From NCBI RefSeq assembly GCF_900142605.1, contig NZ_FRBL01000002.1:248001-312000 (forward strand): 64,000 bases of DNA, written 5' to 3'. The notes under the pieces were generated by a model. That model saw nothing but the letters and a program-made list of their open reading frames with translations. It had not been told where the DNA came from and searched no databases. Of this stretch, positions 37,101 through 44,549 are shown in pieces; the first letter of the stretch is position 1, and each line of letters begins with the position of its first letter. Made by a program: the position numbers and the translations under genes. The stretch comes from Chitinophaga jiangningensis. GTDB taxonomy: Bacteria > Bacteroidota > Bacteroidia > Chitinophagales > Chitinophagaceae.

Positions 37101-37550
37101 CAATTTATCCACCTTCCCATCTTTTCCAATCCAGAAAAATTGCGCCAGGCTTATAATTTCTGAAAATCCCTCATTTTGAAAACCTCCTATAATTACTGAA
37201 TAAGTATCGTCTTCCGGCCTCAGGTATATCTTTTTGGCCACCTTCGTTATTTCCTCTTTCTCCTTTTTGTACTCTCCCCGGACATAGCTAAGAAGATTCC
37301 GCTCCTTCCCTTCGGCACCTGCAGCCTTATTGAATATAATTTTATTATGCGGCACAAGTAAGCACGTAAGGGCATCCACCAAAGTCGATTTTCCGGAGCC
37401 GATATCCCCGGTGAGTAGTGCATTATTTCCATCAGGCTGAATATGCCATCTCACCTTATCAAAAGTCCCCCAGTTCAGCACTTCCAGATATTTAAGCCGG
37501 AAACCTGCCTGTGCTGTATTTTCCAACATTGGAGCTATTATGTTTTCCAT
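34149..37550 (-). CDS. jetC: Wadjet JetC, SMC/MukB-like ATPase
   Basis: This 1133-aa condensin-like ATPase has a Walker A motif at residues 48-56 (GDIGSGKST). Long coiled-coil arms rich in Glu, Lys and Gln follow, with a central hinge-like region near 480-660. The C-terminal half-head has the signature GGKSGGQKEKL at about 1010-1020 and the Walker B/DE at D1051-E1052 (FRFVVIDEAFGRGSDD). In Wadjet it works with JetA and JetB to extrude loops on circular plasmids. It begins 8 bases after jetB. The length is normal for the family, and no frameshift is seen. Confidence 0.96.
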   Translation of the reverse strand: MENIIAPMLENTAQAGFRLKYLEVLNWGTFDKVRWHIQPDGNNALLTGDIGSGKSTLVDALTCLLVPHNKIIFNKAAGAEGKERNLLSYVRGEYKKEKEEITKVAKKIYLRPEDDTYSVIIGGFQNEGFSEIISLAQFFWIGKDGKVDKLLAIATIPLNIKDHFSGFLDVNDLKKKLRAIEGIELFNDNFTQYSEHFRRLFGMNSDKAIDLFYQTVSMKSVTSLTEFVREQMLEKTDVKEQISALLKRFDDLNKAHAAVVNAREQYQILKPLTEQSIEYGELLQHIAEIESMLELMPAWFAEKKNAMLGVEILKEEELLAQENEKNTRLIELQEDYENRRTTILQDIENNGGRRLAQIEQETQQQEREKTKKLENMEEYDVLANACGLGKVNNITDYQRNFQKALALLEGSKQKDILLREKRDVTISEVRKLESELSLEKQELQSLQARKTQVPAWLVAFRIQLCTDLRIPEEELPFAGELLQVNEEEQKWEGAVERLMHDLGISLLVPAEHYKSVSHYINNNPLKGADGRGIKLTFLDTNLQQLPRVNKELDQDSVVYKLDIKPDSAMYTWLDAYLSRTFGDYICTDTLGLQHVPFGITPQGLIKSGRIRHTKDDRRKLEDKRNYVLGWSNTEKIKTLQWSVQQLEDNIHNLQVELKGIEKQQEDNNNSKLAADRILRIKDYDSIDWKKHVRIIQELKQEYLMLSENNDILAQLQIAKAKVEDGIRQCKDNVKQCLEAIGGFKKSIQMHSESRQQALADLNGVLDSDKLKWYPLLDAKMADVKLTIKNIDQKKDEFRKQYQGEGGELRKLNSSKGAYQTNIEKRMRQIKEHSKAEYSEIAENIEARHEYMKKFEQLAGEDLKRHEQRFKEELNKNVINSIAVFDNQLQKHEKDIKEKIRTINQHLHEIVYNAVQDTYITILMDQSVNKEIRLFREELKKCYLHAFDIEDLYTEEKYEQVKRILDRFASMENLDKEWTNSVTDVRQWFEFNASERFRADDTEKEFYEGSGGKSGGQKEKLAYTILASALAYQFGLQFGESKSRSFRFVVIDEAFGRGSDDSTRYGLELFQKLNLQLLIVTPLQKIHIIEGHVNSFHFVSNREGNNSQVNNFTKSEYAIEKLKRNNIFKQKLAQ

Positions 37551-37558
37551 AGCAGTAA

Positions 37559-38125
37559 TTATTCTTTGGAGCTTTTATTTTGGATATATTCCTGCAAACT
37601 CTTCAACGTAGCATCAATTACATCCGCGTTTATAAATCCTTTTATAATCCGGTGCACTTCATAATTATTTTCCTGATCATCCAGTTTTCTTAAAAATCCA
37701 ATATCGACAATCTTATTGATGGTGGTAACAATCTTTTCCTGTTGTTTTGCCTCATCGTTTACAACCGGTAGAAATACTTTGGTACGGTTCACAATTTCTG
37801 CCTCGCTGATAATGGAACGCACCGATCCTCCCTGTGCATCGTGTTCCAGCAAATACTTACGAAGCACTATGCAAATCAGCGTAGTAAAGAAATTAAGCTG
37901 TCTTTTCTCTATGAGTTTAGGCAATGTCATAACATCTTCCTCAAATGCTATCTGACGCAAAAACGCAAATCCTTCGCTCTTGTCAATGTATACTTCCAAT
38001 CCAAGGTGGGTAAAGTACTTTCTTACATCGGATTCATAAGTAATCATGTTTCCCCAAACCTCCTGCTGATGATTGAATACCAGTCCCTTTAACAGTGAGA
38101 TGAGGCTCAATGAATATTCCTGCAT
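37559..38125 (-). CDS. jetB: Wadjet JetB, kite-type accessory subunit (DUF4194)
   Basis: This 188-aa protein occupies the jetB place between jetA and jetC, with gaps of 6 and 8 bases. Its winged-helix look (EDVMTLPKLIEKRQLNFFTTLICIVLRKYLLEH, then DNEVHRIIKG-like C-terminal segment) fits DUF4194, the MukE-like kite protein that bridges JetA and the JetC heads. It has no enzymatic motif. The assignment comes from size, order and the MukE-like pattern. Confidence 0.9.
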   Translation of the reverse strand: MQEYSLSLISLLKGLVFNHQQEVWGNMITYESDVRKYFTHLGLEVYIDKSEGFAFLRQIAFEEDVMTLPKLIEKRQLNFFTTLICIVLRKYLLEHDAQGGSVRSIISEAEIVNRTKVFLPVVNDEAKQQEKIVTTINKIVDIGFLRKLDDQENNYEVHRIIKGFINADVIDATLKSLQEYIQNKSSKE

Positions 38126-38131
38126 AAAATA

Positions 38132-39556
38132 TTATCGGTTATAAATAATCAATGGTGCACTTAATTTATAGGACGTTTGCTCGGCTGTATTAAATAGTAA
38201 CAATTCCTCTGTTCTTTCATTATCAATATAATGCCGCGCCTCATTAGCGGCGATTTGGATATACCCTATTACTTCTGCCATTCCTTTTGTAGGTTCAAAA
38301 GAACGTAAAACTTCACTTAGAGATACTTGTGATTTTTCCCTCAAACACGTACTAATATTTTGTTTCAGCACTTCCATATCCACATAAAACTGATCAAAAA
38401 CAGCAGCGGTTACCTCCCCAGGACTTCCATCTTTTACTATGCTGTTTGCGAAGATTACTTTTCTTGGTGGCACAAACAACGGACGCTCCATAGGGAATGA
38501 TGGTTTAATAATTCCGTCAATGCACATCCATGGAGCCTGCCAGTCCAGCAATTCCTGATGCTCAATTAACAAATGCTCAATATTTTCGATATTTTGAAGA
38601 ATATGCCTGCTCTCAGCAAGGTTTTTTTGCTCAACAAACTTCCTCAGCTGCTCTACCAAACCGTCATTACTTCTATTCACCTTATCCCCGGCATCTACCA
38701 GGTTAAGCTTGATCATATCAACCGTACGCTCCTTCTTTACTTCTATAATGGCCGGTACATCATTTACCCTATCCAGCAATACCTCCAACTCCTCCTGCAT
38801 CCGCTCACTCATTAAAAACTCCCAGAATGAACGAAAACTTTTCCCCTGGTCGGTATTCCAGAGATAATCCTGTTGCATAAATACATTATCCAGAATTTCC
38901 GCTTTACCCTTATTACTTTTGATAATGGTTTGACGGGTATGAACATCCAGCTCCCTGAAATTTTCTTCCACCTGCCGAAAATCTGCTAACAACCGTTTTG
39001 CAGTTTCTTCAGCCAGGAAAAAATGTTCCTTAATCTGAGTATCAGAAGGTTTAACAAAATTTCCAAGCTTTATCTGATCAATCTCAGCATCGATCTTTTT
39101 TCTTGCTGCTTCCAACTCTTTGATACGTTCATAGGGACCGGCAATCGCGCTTACTATTTGTTGGAGTAATTGAAAAAATTGTAAGAGACGACTATGCGTA
39201 CCGATAAATTCCGGCTTATTTAAATCATCTAACCATTTCAAAGCATTTTCTGTAGCAGGCGACAACTCATAAACCGGATCATCCGATTTTTCGTAATACC
39301 TCCTTAAATAACCTTGTTGTGACCATTTAGTTAGGTAATCCAATGCAGGATTGTCATAATCATCTATTCCTTTTTGTTCAAGCGAATAAATATAATCTGC
39401 CAATAAGCTCTGAATTTCCGGTTGGAGATAACTAATCCTGTTTTGTTGCTTAAATGCTAAATGAAAAAAACTGAGCAGTAAGGGAAAGTGCTCTGCCCGT
39501 AATAGCTGCAGTGTTTTATCATTACGATAAAGTGCCAAAGCCTTTTCATAATTCAT
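38132..39556 (-). CDS. jetA: Wadjet JetA, kleisin-type subunit (DUF3375)
   Basis: This 474-aa protein begins MNYEKALALYRNDKTLQLL. It has the DUF3375 layout of an N-terminal winged-helix part, a long coiled-coil middle (RIKELEAARKKIDAEIDQIKLG) and a C-terminal winged-helix domain. It is the MukF-like kleisin that links the ATPase heads in the Wadjet motor. It is the first gene of the operon, with a promoter candidate at 39687-39718 giving a leader of about 125 bases. With jetB, jetC and jetD it forms a complete type I-like set. Confidence 0.93.
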   Translation of the reverse strand: MNYEKALALYRNDKTLQLLRAEHFPLLLSFFHLAFKQQNRISYLQPEIQSLLADYIYSLEQKGIDDYDNPALDYLTKWSQQGYLRRYYEKSDDPVYELSPATENALKWLDDLNKPEFIGTHSRLLQFFQLLQQIVSAIAGPYERIKELEAARKKIDAEIDQIKLGNFVKPSDTQIKEHFFLAEETAKRLLADFRQVEENFRELDVHTRQTIIKSNKGKAEILDNVFMQQDYLWNTDQGKSFRSFWEFLMSERMQEELEVLLDRVNDVPAIIEVKKERTVDMIKLNLVDAGDKVNRSNDGLVEQLRKFVEQKNLAESRHILQNIENIEHLLIEHQELLDWQAPWMCIDGIIKPSFPMERPLFVPPRKVIFANSIVKDGSPGEVTAAVFDQFYVDMEVLKQNISTCLREKSQVSLSEVLRSFEPTKGMAEVIGYIQIAANEARHYIDNERTEELLLFNTAEQTSYKLSAPLIIYNR

Positions 39557-39686
39557 GGCTCTATTTTTTACAATAAAGGGGGTATTACACGCAAACCCAG
39601 GGTTTTAAGATAAGGGACATTTTTAGGTTATTTTTTCGAGTTTGGCTGATTTTCATAACTGAATATCCCCATGACAATATTAAAAT

Positions 39687-39718
39687 CAATTTTACCATTT
39701 ATTCCAACAAAAAACAAA
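39687..39718 (-). promoter_or_regulatory. Promoter candidate for jetABCD
   Basis: On the minus strand TTTG (39715-39718), 20 bases of spacer and TAAAATTG (39687-39694) match the Bacteroidota promoter with one deviation in the -7 box. Transcription would start near 39680. Confidence 0.5.
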
Positions 39719-39976
39719 TTGCTGTGAACGATTCCTGTAATGATAGCCTTCAACTAGCACCATATGTGTTTTCTCAGGAAAAAATCCTATACCCCGTAAA
39801 CTTTTCAAGCCATCCTATTGAAACAAAAAGCGGAAAAATCCTGCCGGATTCTCTGCAGACAGTTCCTATTATTGGTTTTCTATTCGAGACGAATATACAG
39901 GCACTTGACAAGTATACCTGGTCAGGCATCCTGGCATAAAATACAACCCTTCCTGTTGGTACAGGTATCCCCCTCT

Positions 39977-40020
39977 GCCTTTACATCTCCCTAAAAAATT
40001 ATATAGCGAGATGTAAAGGC
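39977..40020. repeat. Inverted repeat with 13-bp perfect arms
   Basis: GCCTTTACATCTC (39977-39989) pairs perfectly with GAGATGTAAAGGC (40008-40020) across an 18-base AT-rich loop. The left arm contains the start of the recurrent ATCTCCCTAAAA motif. It has no clear T-tail and lies about 90 bases upstream of the SDR start, so it may be regulatory or a remnant of a small mobile repeat. Confidence 0.65.
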
Positions 40021-40111
40021 CGTAAAAAAATACAGAGATAGTAAAGCAAAATTTGCAACTTTGCAGCAGCACTAACAGGGACGACCCAACGTCAATTAAA
40101 CAAGCCATCTT

Positions 40112-41059
40112 ATGAACCCATTACAACAACCGATCCAGTCCAGGTTTAATGCCAGCAGTACTGCCAGCGAAGTGGCCGCAGGTCATCAGCTGCATGGAAA
40201 AAATGTAGTCGTAACAGGCGGCAGTGCCGGCATTGGTTTTGAAATTGTACAAACCCTCTCACGGACAGGGGCCAACGTAGTGGTTGGCGCCAGGAATGCG
40301 GCCAAAGCCAACGAAAAGTTAGCCGGCATGCCAAATGTATCATTTATACCGCTGGACCTTGCTGATCCCGCGTCTGTAGATGCTTTTGCCCATCAGTACC
40401 TGGCCACGCAGCAGCCGCTTCATTTCCTGTTCAATAATGCCGGTGTCTTTTTTCCGCCGGAGCGTAAAAAAGATATGCGGGGATATGAATTGCAATTTGG
40501 CGCTAATCACCTGGGGCATTTTCAGCTTACCGGGCTACTCTGGCCGGCGCTTAAAAATGCGGGTGGAGCGAAGGTCATCAGTCATTCTTCCGTTGGCCAC
40601 CGCCGCATGGGATTACAACTGGATGATCCGAATTTTGAGCAGCATCCCTATGATCCGATGAAAGCCTATGCACAGTCAAAAACAGCAAATGCGTTGTTTG
40701 CCGTGCATTTAAATAGGCTGGGGCAATCCCACCGGGTAAGTGCGTATTCCGTGCATCCCGGCGCCATCCTAACGGATGTGGTGCTGAATTTAACGGACGA
40801 GGAGCTGGAAGCCTGGAAGCAGCGGGTAAAAACCTTTAAATCAGCCGCGCAGGGTGCTGCCACCGCTGTGTGGTGTGCGCTTGGTGACGAGCTGAATGGG
40901 ATTGGTGGGGTATACTGTGAGGATTGTAATATTGCACCGTTTGTGCCTGATGATCCTACTATTGTATATGGCGTGAGAGCGTATGCCGCGGATGCAGCCA
41001 GTGCGGCTGAGCTGTGGCAGTTCAGTGAAAATGCGACCGGGATAAAATGGCCATCCTGA
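40112..41059 (+). CDS. Short-chain dehydrogenase/reductase (paralogue 1)
   Basis: This 315-aa NAD(P)-dependent SDR has a Rossmann motif TGGSAGIG (35-42), NNAG in the middle and the catalytic Tyr-Lys pair in YAQSK. It is longer than classical SDRs. An N-terminal extension and a C-terminal motif GGVYCEDCNIAPF are shared with the second SDR at 60106-61071. The substrate is unknown. It stands alone, and a strong bidirectional terminator (41066-41097) separates it from the convergent GAPDH gene. Confidence 0.93.
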   Translation: MNPLQQPIQSRFNASSTASEVAAGHQLHGKNVVVTGGSAGIGFEIVQTLSRTGANVVVGARNAAKANEKLAGMPNVSFIPLDLADPASVDAFAHQYLATQQPLHFLFNNAGVFFPPERKKDMRGYELQFGANHLGHFQLTGLLWPALKNAGGAKVISHSSVGHRRMGLQLDDPNFEQHPYDPMKAYAQSKTANALFAVHLNRLGQSHRVSAYSVHPGAILTDVVLNLTDEELEAWKQRVKTFKSAAQGAATAVWCALGDELNGIGGVYCEDCNIAPFVPDDPTIVYGVRAYAADAASAAELWQFSENATGIKWPS

Positions 41060-41065
41060 TATAAA

Positions 41066-41097
41066 TGAAAAGATCCGCCTGACGCGGATCTTTTTTT
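41066..41097. terminator. Bidirectional terminator between the SDR gene and gap
   Basis: AGATCCGC (41071-41078) pairs with GCGGATCT (41084-41091) over a 5-base loop. It is flanked by A-rich sequence on the left and TTTTTTT on the right, so it can serve both converging genes. Confidence 0.85.
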
Positions 41098-41098
41098 A

Positions 41099-42103
41099 TT
41101 ACTTATGTTTCAGTGCAGCAATTCGTTCCACCAGGTCAGCCAAGCGGTTCGAGTAGCCGTACTCGTTATCGTACCAGCCTACTACTTTTACCAGGTCCCC
41201 TACGATGGAGGTCAGTAAAGCATCAAAAGTGCAGGAATAAGGATTGTCCACGATATCGATTGATACAATCGGATGCTCCGTATACTTCAGGATATTTTTC
41301 ATGGGGCCTTCGGCGGCTTCCCTGAACTTCGCATTAATTTCCGCCACGCTGGCCGGCTGCTGCTTTAAAATGCAGGTAAAGTCGGTGAGGGAACCATTCA
41401 ACACTGGCACTCGTATACCAGCGCCCCCCATTCTGCCTTCCAGGTGTGGGAAGATGGAGGTGATCGCCTTAGCGGCACCGGTAGAGGTAGGGATAATGGA
41501 AGCGGCGGCGGCGCGTGCCCTGCGGAGGTCGCGGTGAGGGGCATCATGCAGGTTCTGGTCGCCGGTCATGGAGTGCACTGTAGTAATATAGCCGTCCACG
41601 ATACCCCAGTTATCATCCAGTACTTTCACCATTGGTGCCACGTTGTTGGTGGTGCAGGAGGCATTGGATAATACCGGTGCGGTAAGGTCTATCAGCTGAT
41701 CATTAACTCCCAGCACTACGGTTGGGATGTCCTTATCAGACGATGGGGCAGACACAATTACCTGTTTGGCTCCTGCCTGCAGGTGCAGCTCTGCGGATGC
41801 CCTGTTAGTAAATTTGCCGGTGGATTCAATCACCAGGTCCACTCCCAGCGCTCCCCATGGGAGTTGCAGCGGGTCACGCTCTGACAACAGGCGGATGGGC
41901 TTTCCGTCGATCACCATGGTATTGCCCGTGATGTTCACTTCTCCTTTAAACGGGCCATGTACGGAGTCGTACATATAAAGATGCGCCATGGTGGCGGCAT
42001 CAGCCAGGTCATTAATGGCAACCACTTCTATACCCGGCCTTTCCAGGGCCATCCGTAAGAATATCCTGCCGATACGTCCAAAACCGTTGATAGCTATCCT
42101 CAT
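41099..42103 (-). CDS. gap: Glyceraldehyde-3-phosphate dehydrogenase, type I
   Basis: This 334-aa glycolytic enzyme oxidises and phosphorylates glyceraldehyde-3-phosphate with NAD. The N-terminus MRIAINGFGRIGR is the Rossmann start, SNASCTTNN carries the catalytic Cys150, and the C-terminal WYDNEYGYSNRL is typical. Its length is normal. A perfect promoter match lies immediately upstream (42124-42154), leaving a leader of only about 14 bases. That suits a strongly expressed housekeeping gene, although it could be a second gap copy. Confidence 0.97.
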   Translation of the reverse strand: MRIAINGFGRIGRIFLRMALERPGIEVVAINDLADAATMAHLYMYDSVHGPFKGEVNITGNTMVIDGKPIRLLSERDPLQLPWGALGVDLVIESTGKFTNRASAELHLQAGAKQVIVSAPSSDKDIPTVVLGVNDQLIDLTAPVLSNASCTTNNVAPMVKVLDDNWGIVDGYITTVHSMTGDQNLHDAPHRDLRRARAAAASIIPTSTGAAKAITSIFPHLEGRMGGAGIRVPVLNGSLTDFTCILKQQPASVAEINAKFREAAEGPMKNILKYTEHPIVSIDIVDNPYSCTFDALLTSIVGDLVKVVGWYDNEYGYSNRLADLVERIAALKHK

Positions 42104-42123
42104 GTTGATATTGTTGTAAACTG

Positions 42124-42154
42124 CAAAATTATCTGAAAAGGAAACGCTAGCAAA
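42124..42154 (-). promoter_or_regulatory. gap promoter
   Basis: On the minus strand TTTG (42151-42154), a 19-base spacer and TAATTTTG (42124-42131) fit the Bacteroidota consensus perfectly, about 20 bases from the gap start codon. Confidence 0.75.
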
Positions 42155-42294
42155 ATCATTATCAGGGCCTTAGCGGCTACAATGGCCATAGCGTTCACAG
42201 GCATCCTATTACATTTTTTTGTTAACGATTTGTAAATTCCTGGTACCACCTGCGTCATTTTACCCTCATACCATTAAAATCATAAGTAGGAGAT

Positions 42295-42792
42295 ATGAGA
42301 AAACTACTATTAGCTTTCGCTACCTGCCTGGTAATCAATCAAGCACAGGCTCAGATCAAAGAAGTAACCGTGAGCACCGGCCGTTACGACATGGATAATT
42401 CCTCCCGCGCCAAGATTGCGCTGCTTTCCGTAGGATGGGAAACATGGGCACTTAACAAGTTCAACCCGATTGGTAAAGCATCCGACATCGACAACTGGGA
42501 TTTAAACGGTATGAAAAAAAATGTCCTGAAGCTGGAATGTACCACTAAGGACTGCCTGGATAGCATGCAGTTAAACATGCTTTATACCCAATTCAATTTT
42601 TCTGAGCCCATGAAAGAGGGAGGAAAATTTGATGTGGATATAAAAGTGGTTTTTGAAGACTCCACCGGTGTCACCAAAACACTGAAACGCTCCATGGAAG
42701 TACATGTACCAAAAAATTCCCTGACCGCCATGTTAAGCTGGGTATGGGAAGAACCCCAGGAGGTGAAAGAAAGGAAAAAAAAGAAGGAATAA
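42295..42792 (+). CDS. Small exported protein of unknown function
   Basis: This 165-aa protein has a signal peptide (MRKLLLAFATCLVINQAQAQ) and a mature part with an immunoglobulin-like strand pattern (EVTVSTGRYDMDNSSRAKIA, FDVDIKVVFEDSTGVTKTL). It contains a Cys pair (ECTTKDCLDSMQ) and a highly basic tail (KERKKKKE). No family is recognised. It stands alone between gap and the metzincin-like gene and ends in a hairpin terminator at 42827-42858. It is probably periplasmic. Confidence 0.8.
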   Translation: MRKLLLAFATCLVINQAQAQIKEVTVSTGRYDMDNSSRAKIALLSVGWETWALNKFNPIGKASDIDNWDLNGMKKNVLKLECTTKDCLDSMQLNMLYTQFNFSEPMKEGGKFDVDIKVVFEDSTGVTKTLKRSMEVHVPKNSLTAMLSWVWEEPQEVKERKKKKE

Positions 42793-42826
42793 GCAACTGC
42801 GCATCACTACATCTCTCCAAAAAAAT

Positions 42827-42858
42827 AAAAAGCCTGCGGAATAATTCCGGGGCTTTTA
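42827..42858 (+). terminator. Terminator after the small exported protein
   Basis: AAAAGCC...CGGAA pairs with TTCCG...GGCTTTT over a 3-base loop with a small internal mismatch. It is preceded by an ATCTCTCCAAAAAA variant of the recurrent motif (42811-42824). Confidence 0.75.
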
Positions 42859-43063
42859 CCATTTGATGGTGTATCCCGTTTTTATCAAAAAAGGGATAAA
42901 AATTATTCAGGATAAGTTTTTTGCACTGATAAGCGAATACAACGTTCGAGGTATTACCCCTATTAGCACAGCCACAGAGAGTTACATAAACAACATCTTC
43001 TCATATTATTTAAGTAATATAATTATAAAGACAGTAATTTAGCTCCCTATTAAATCATATGTT

Positions 43064-44485
43064 ATGATAAAGATTCCTGCGTCGATGAAGGTTTTATCGG
43101 CTGCCCTGTTACCTTTACTTGTTTATTCCTGCGCTACTACCGACAATGCGCCCGAACCCGCTCCTAAACCTCCTGTGTATGAGATTCCTAAAACACATCA
43201 GGATACATTAGCATTTATTTATTCGAGAACATTAGGTCTGGATTCCACCGCAGTAAAATCGATGGACGCCAATAACTTCCTGGTAGATGGCGACATGGTT
43301 ATGGCCAAGTCCACCCTCACCGAGATGTTCACTTCCTTCCCGGTGGTAGAAGCAAAAGACTCTACCAAGTCCATCAAAAGCCCATATGTACTGAACAATT
43401 ACCGCGTTTTCAAAATCGGTATAAATCCTGGTCAGATGGCTACTGGTGTGGAAAGTGCTTTATACAGTGCTATTGGTTACTGGAACGGCATTTTAATTCA
43501 GCACGGTGCGGAGTTTAACTTCATGGCTTATTCCGATCCGGCACCAAGTGACATCATGTTCTATACATCCGCATATCCAAACATGGATGTACCTTTCCTG
43601 GTAACGCTGCCAGGCACTAACGGCCTTCCGGGTGCTGCCATCACATTAAACAGCAGCTACCTGCAGGCGCATAATGTTACCAGAGAACAACTGGTAAGCG
43701 CAATGGTGCATGCCTTAGGTCATATACTTGGTTTACAGCATAGCGACAGAAAGAAAACAGCTTATTACGATGCTGGTAACATCGGCGATTCTTCCTCAGT
43801 AATGCATTCCAATTTCCCTAAAGGTCCACATACAAAAATGTTCTCCAAAGGAGATACTGCTATGGTGAAACGCCTGTTCCCTGCGCCTAACTGGCCAGTT
43901 CAGTCTGCAGGTAATATTTCAGACCTGGCAGGTATTGAAATAACAGCAGGTAACGCAGTGCTTTACTACACCAAAAGCGGTAAAGTAGTAAGAGGGTCCT
44001 GGAATAATGCAGTGGGTCCAACCACTACCTATGCAGGCCGCACAGAAGCTCCTATCACTGACATTGTGGAGATTTCAATGACTACTGCCAACAGATTCTA
44101 TGCATACTTCTCCAATGGCTACTATATGGATGGTGAGATGTATAAATTGGGCAACAACCCTGTTGGTGGCTACAATCAGGCAATCCCTGCTCCTGGGCAG
44201 TCCCTGTCTACTTTTATTGGCACCACTGTTAAGAGAGAGAATAATGATCACCTTTACTGGTATAATGATGGTACCTATTCCGTAGGCCGCAGCAATGAAT
44301 GGGCTAAATACTCTTACGGTAATACGTATACTGTACCTGCCGGTAAAAAATTCACTGATATCAAAGCCGTTGGTACTGATGATGAAGGAAGGTACTACTT
44401 CTGGTACAAGGATAACACCGTATCAAGAAGTAATAACCTGAATCACAGCAACCCTGAAGGGCCTGTAGCAGTAAAAATGAACTAA
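43064..44485 (+). CDS. Lipoprotein metzincin (HEIGH-like) with catalytic Glu replaced by Ala
   Basis: This 473-aa lipoprotein (lipobox LLVYSC, Cys23; the Met at residue 8 is an alternative start) has a metalloprotease-like domain. The zinc motif expected as HExxHxxGxxH reads HALGHILGLQH: His216, His220 and His226 are kept, but the catalytic Glu is Ala217. A Met-turn-like SVMHS follows. The closest family is the Bacteroidota HEIGH/M57 metallopeptidases. The C-terminal 190 residues contain repeated Trp/Tyr-Gly strands (RFYAYFSNGYYMDG, HLYWYNDGTYSVGRS, RYYFWYKDNTVSRSN) like a small beta-propeller or lectin. It may be a zinc-binding pseudoenzyme on the surface. The terminator at 44503-44538 closes it. 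Confidence 0.85.
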   Translation: MIKIPASMKVLSAALLPLLVYSCATTDNAPEPAPKPPVYEIPKTHQDTLAFIYSRTLGLDSTAVKSMDANNFLVDGDMVMAKSTLTEMFTSFPVVEAKDSTKSIKSPYVLNNYRVFKIGINPGQMATGVESALYSAIGYWNGILIQHGAEFNFMAYSDPAPSDIMFYTSAYPNMDVPFLVTLPGTNGLPGAAITLNSSYLQAHNVTREQLVSAMVHALGHILGLQHSDRKKTAYYDAGNIGDSSSVMHSNFPKGPHTKMFSKGDTAMVKRLFPAPNWPVQSAGNISDLAGIEITAGNAVLYYTKSGKVVRGSWNNAVGPTTTYAGRTEAPITDIVEISMTTANRFYAYFSNGYYMDGEMYKLGNNPVGGYNQAIPAPGQSLSTFIGTTVKRENNDHLYWYNDGTYSVGRSNEWAKYSYGNTYTVPAGKKFTDIKAVGTDDEGRYYFWYKDNTVSRSNNLNHSNPEGPVAVKMN

Positions 44486-44502
44486 TTTTTATAGGGAGAT
44501 AT

Positions 44503-44538
44503 AAAAGTCCCGGTAGCCAAAAGCTACCGGGACTTTTT
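44503..44538. terminator. Bidirectional terminator between the metzincin and LLM genes
   Basis: The 12-bp stem AGTCCCGGTAGC/GCTACCGGGACT with a 5-base loop has AAAA on the left and TTTTT on the right. An inverted copy of the recurrent motif (TTTTATAGGGAGAT) lies just before it at 44487-44500. Confidence 0.9.
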
Positions 44539-44549
44539 CGTTATAATAT

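Larger units (their letters stand above)
39557..40111. other. Gap between jetA and the SDR gene
   Basis: This AT-rich stretch of 555 bases holds the jetA promoter (39687-39718), a large inverted repeat (39977-40020) and one copy of the ATCTCCCTAAAA motif (39985-39996). A 71-codon plus-strand frame (39724-39939) has no recognisable features. I see no other gene or RNA. Confidence 0.5.

Noticed and set aside
39724..39939. 71-codon plus-strand frame between jetA and the SDR gene
   Set aside because: No family, no promoter and no signal are visible, and the frame overlaps the jetA control region. Chance is likely in AT-rich DNA.
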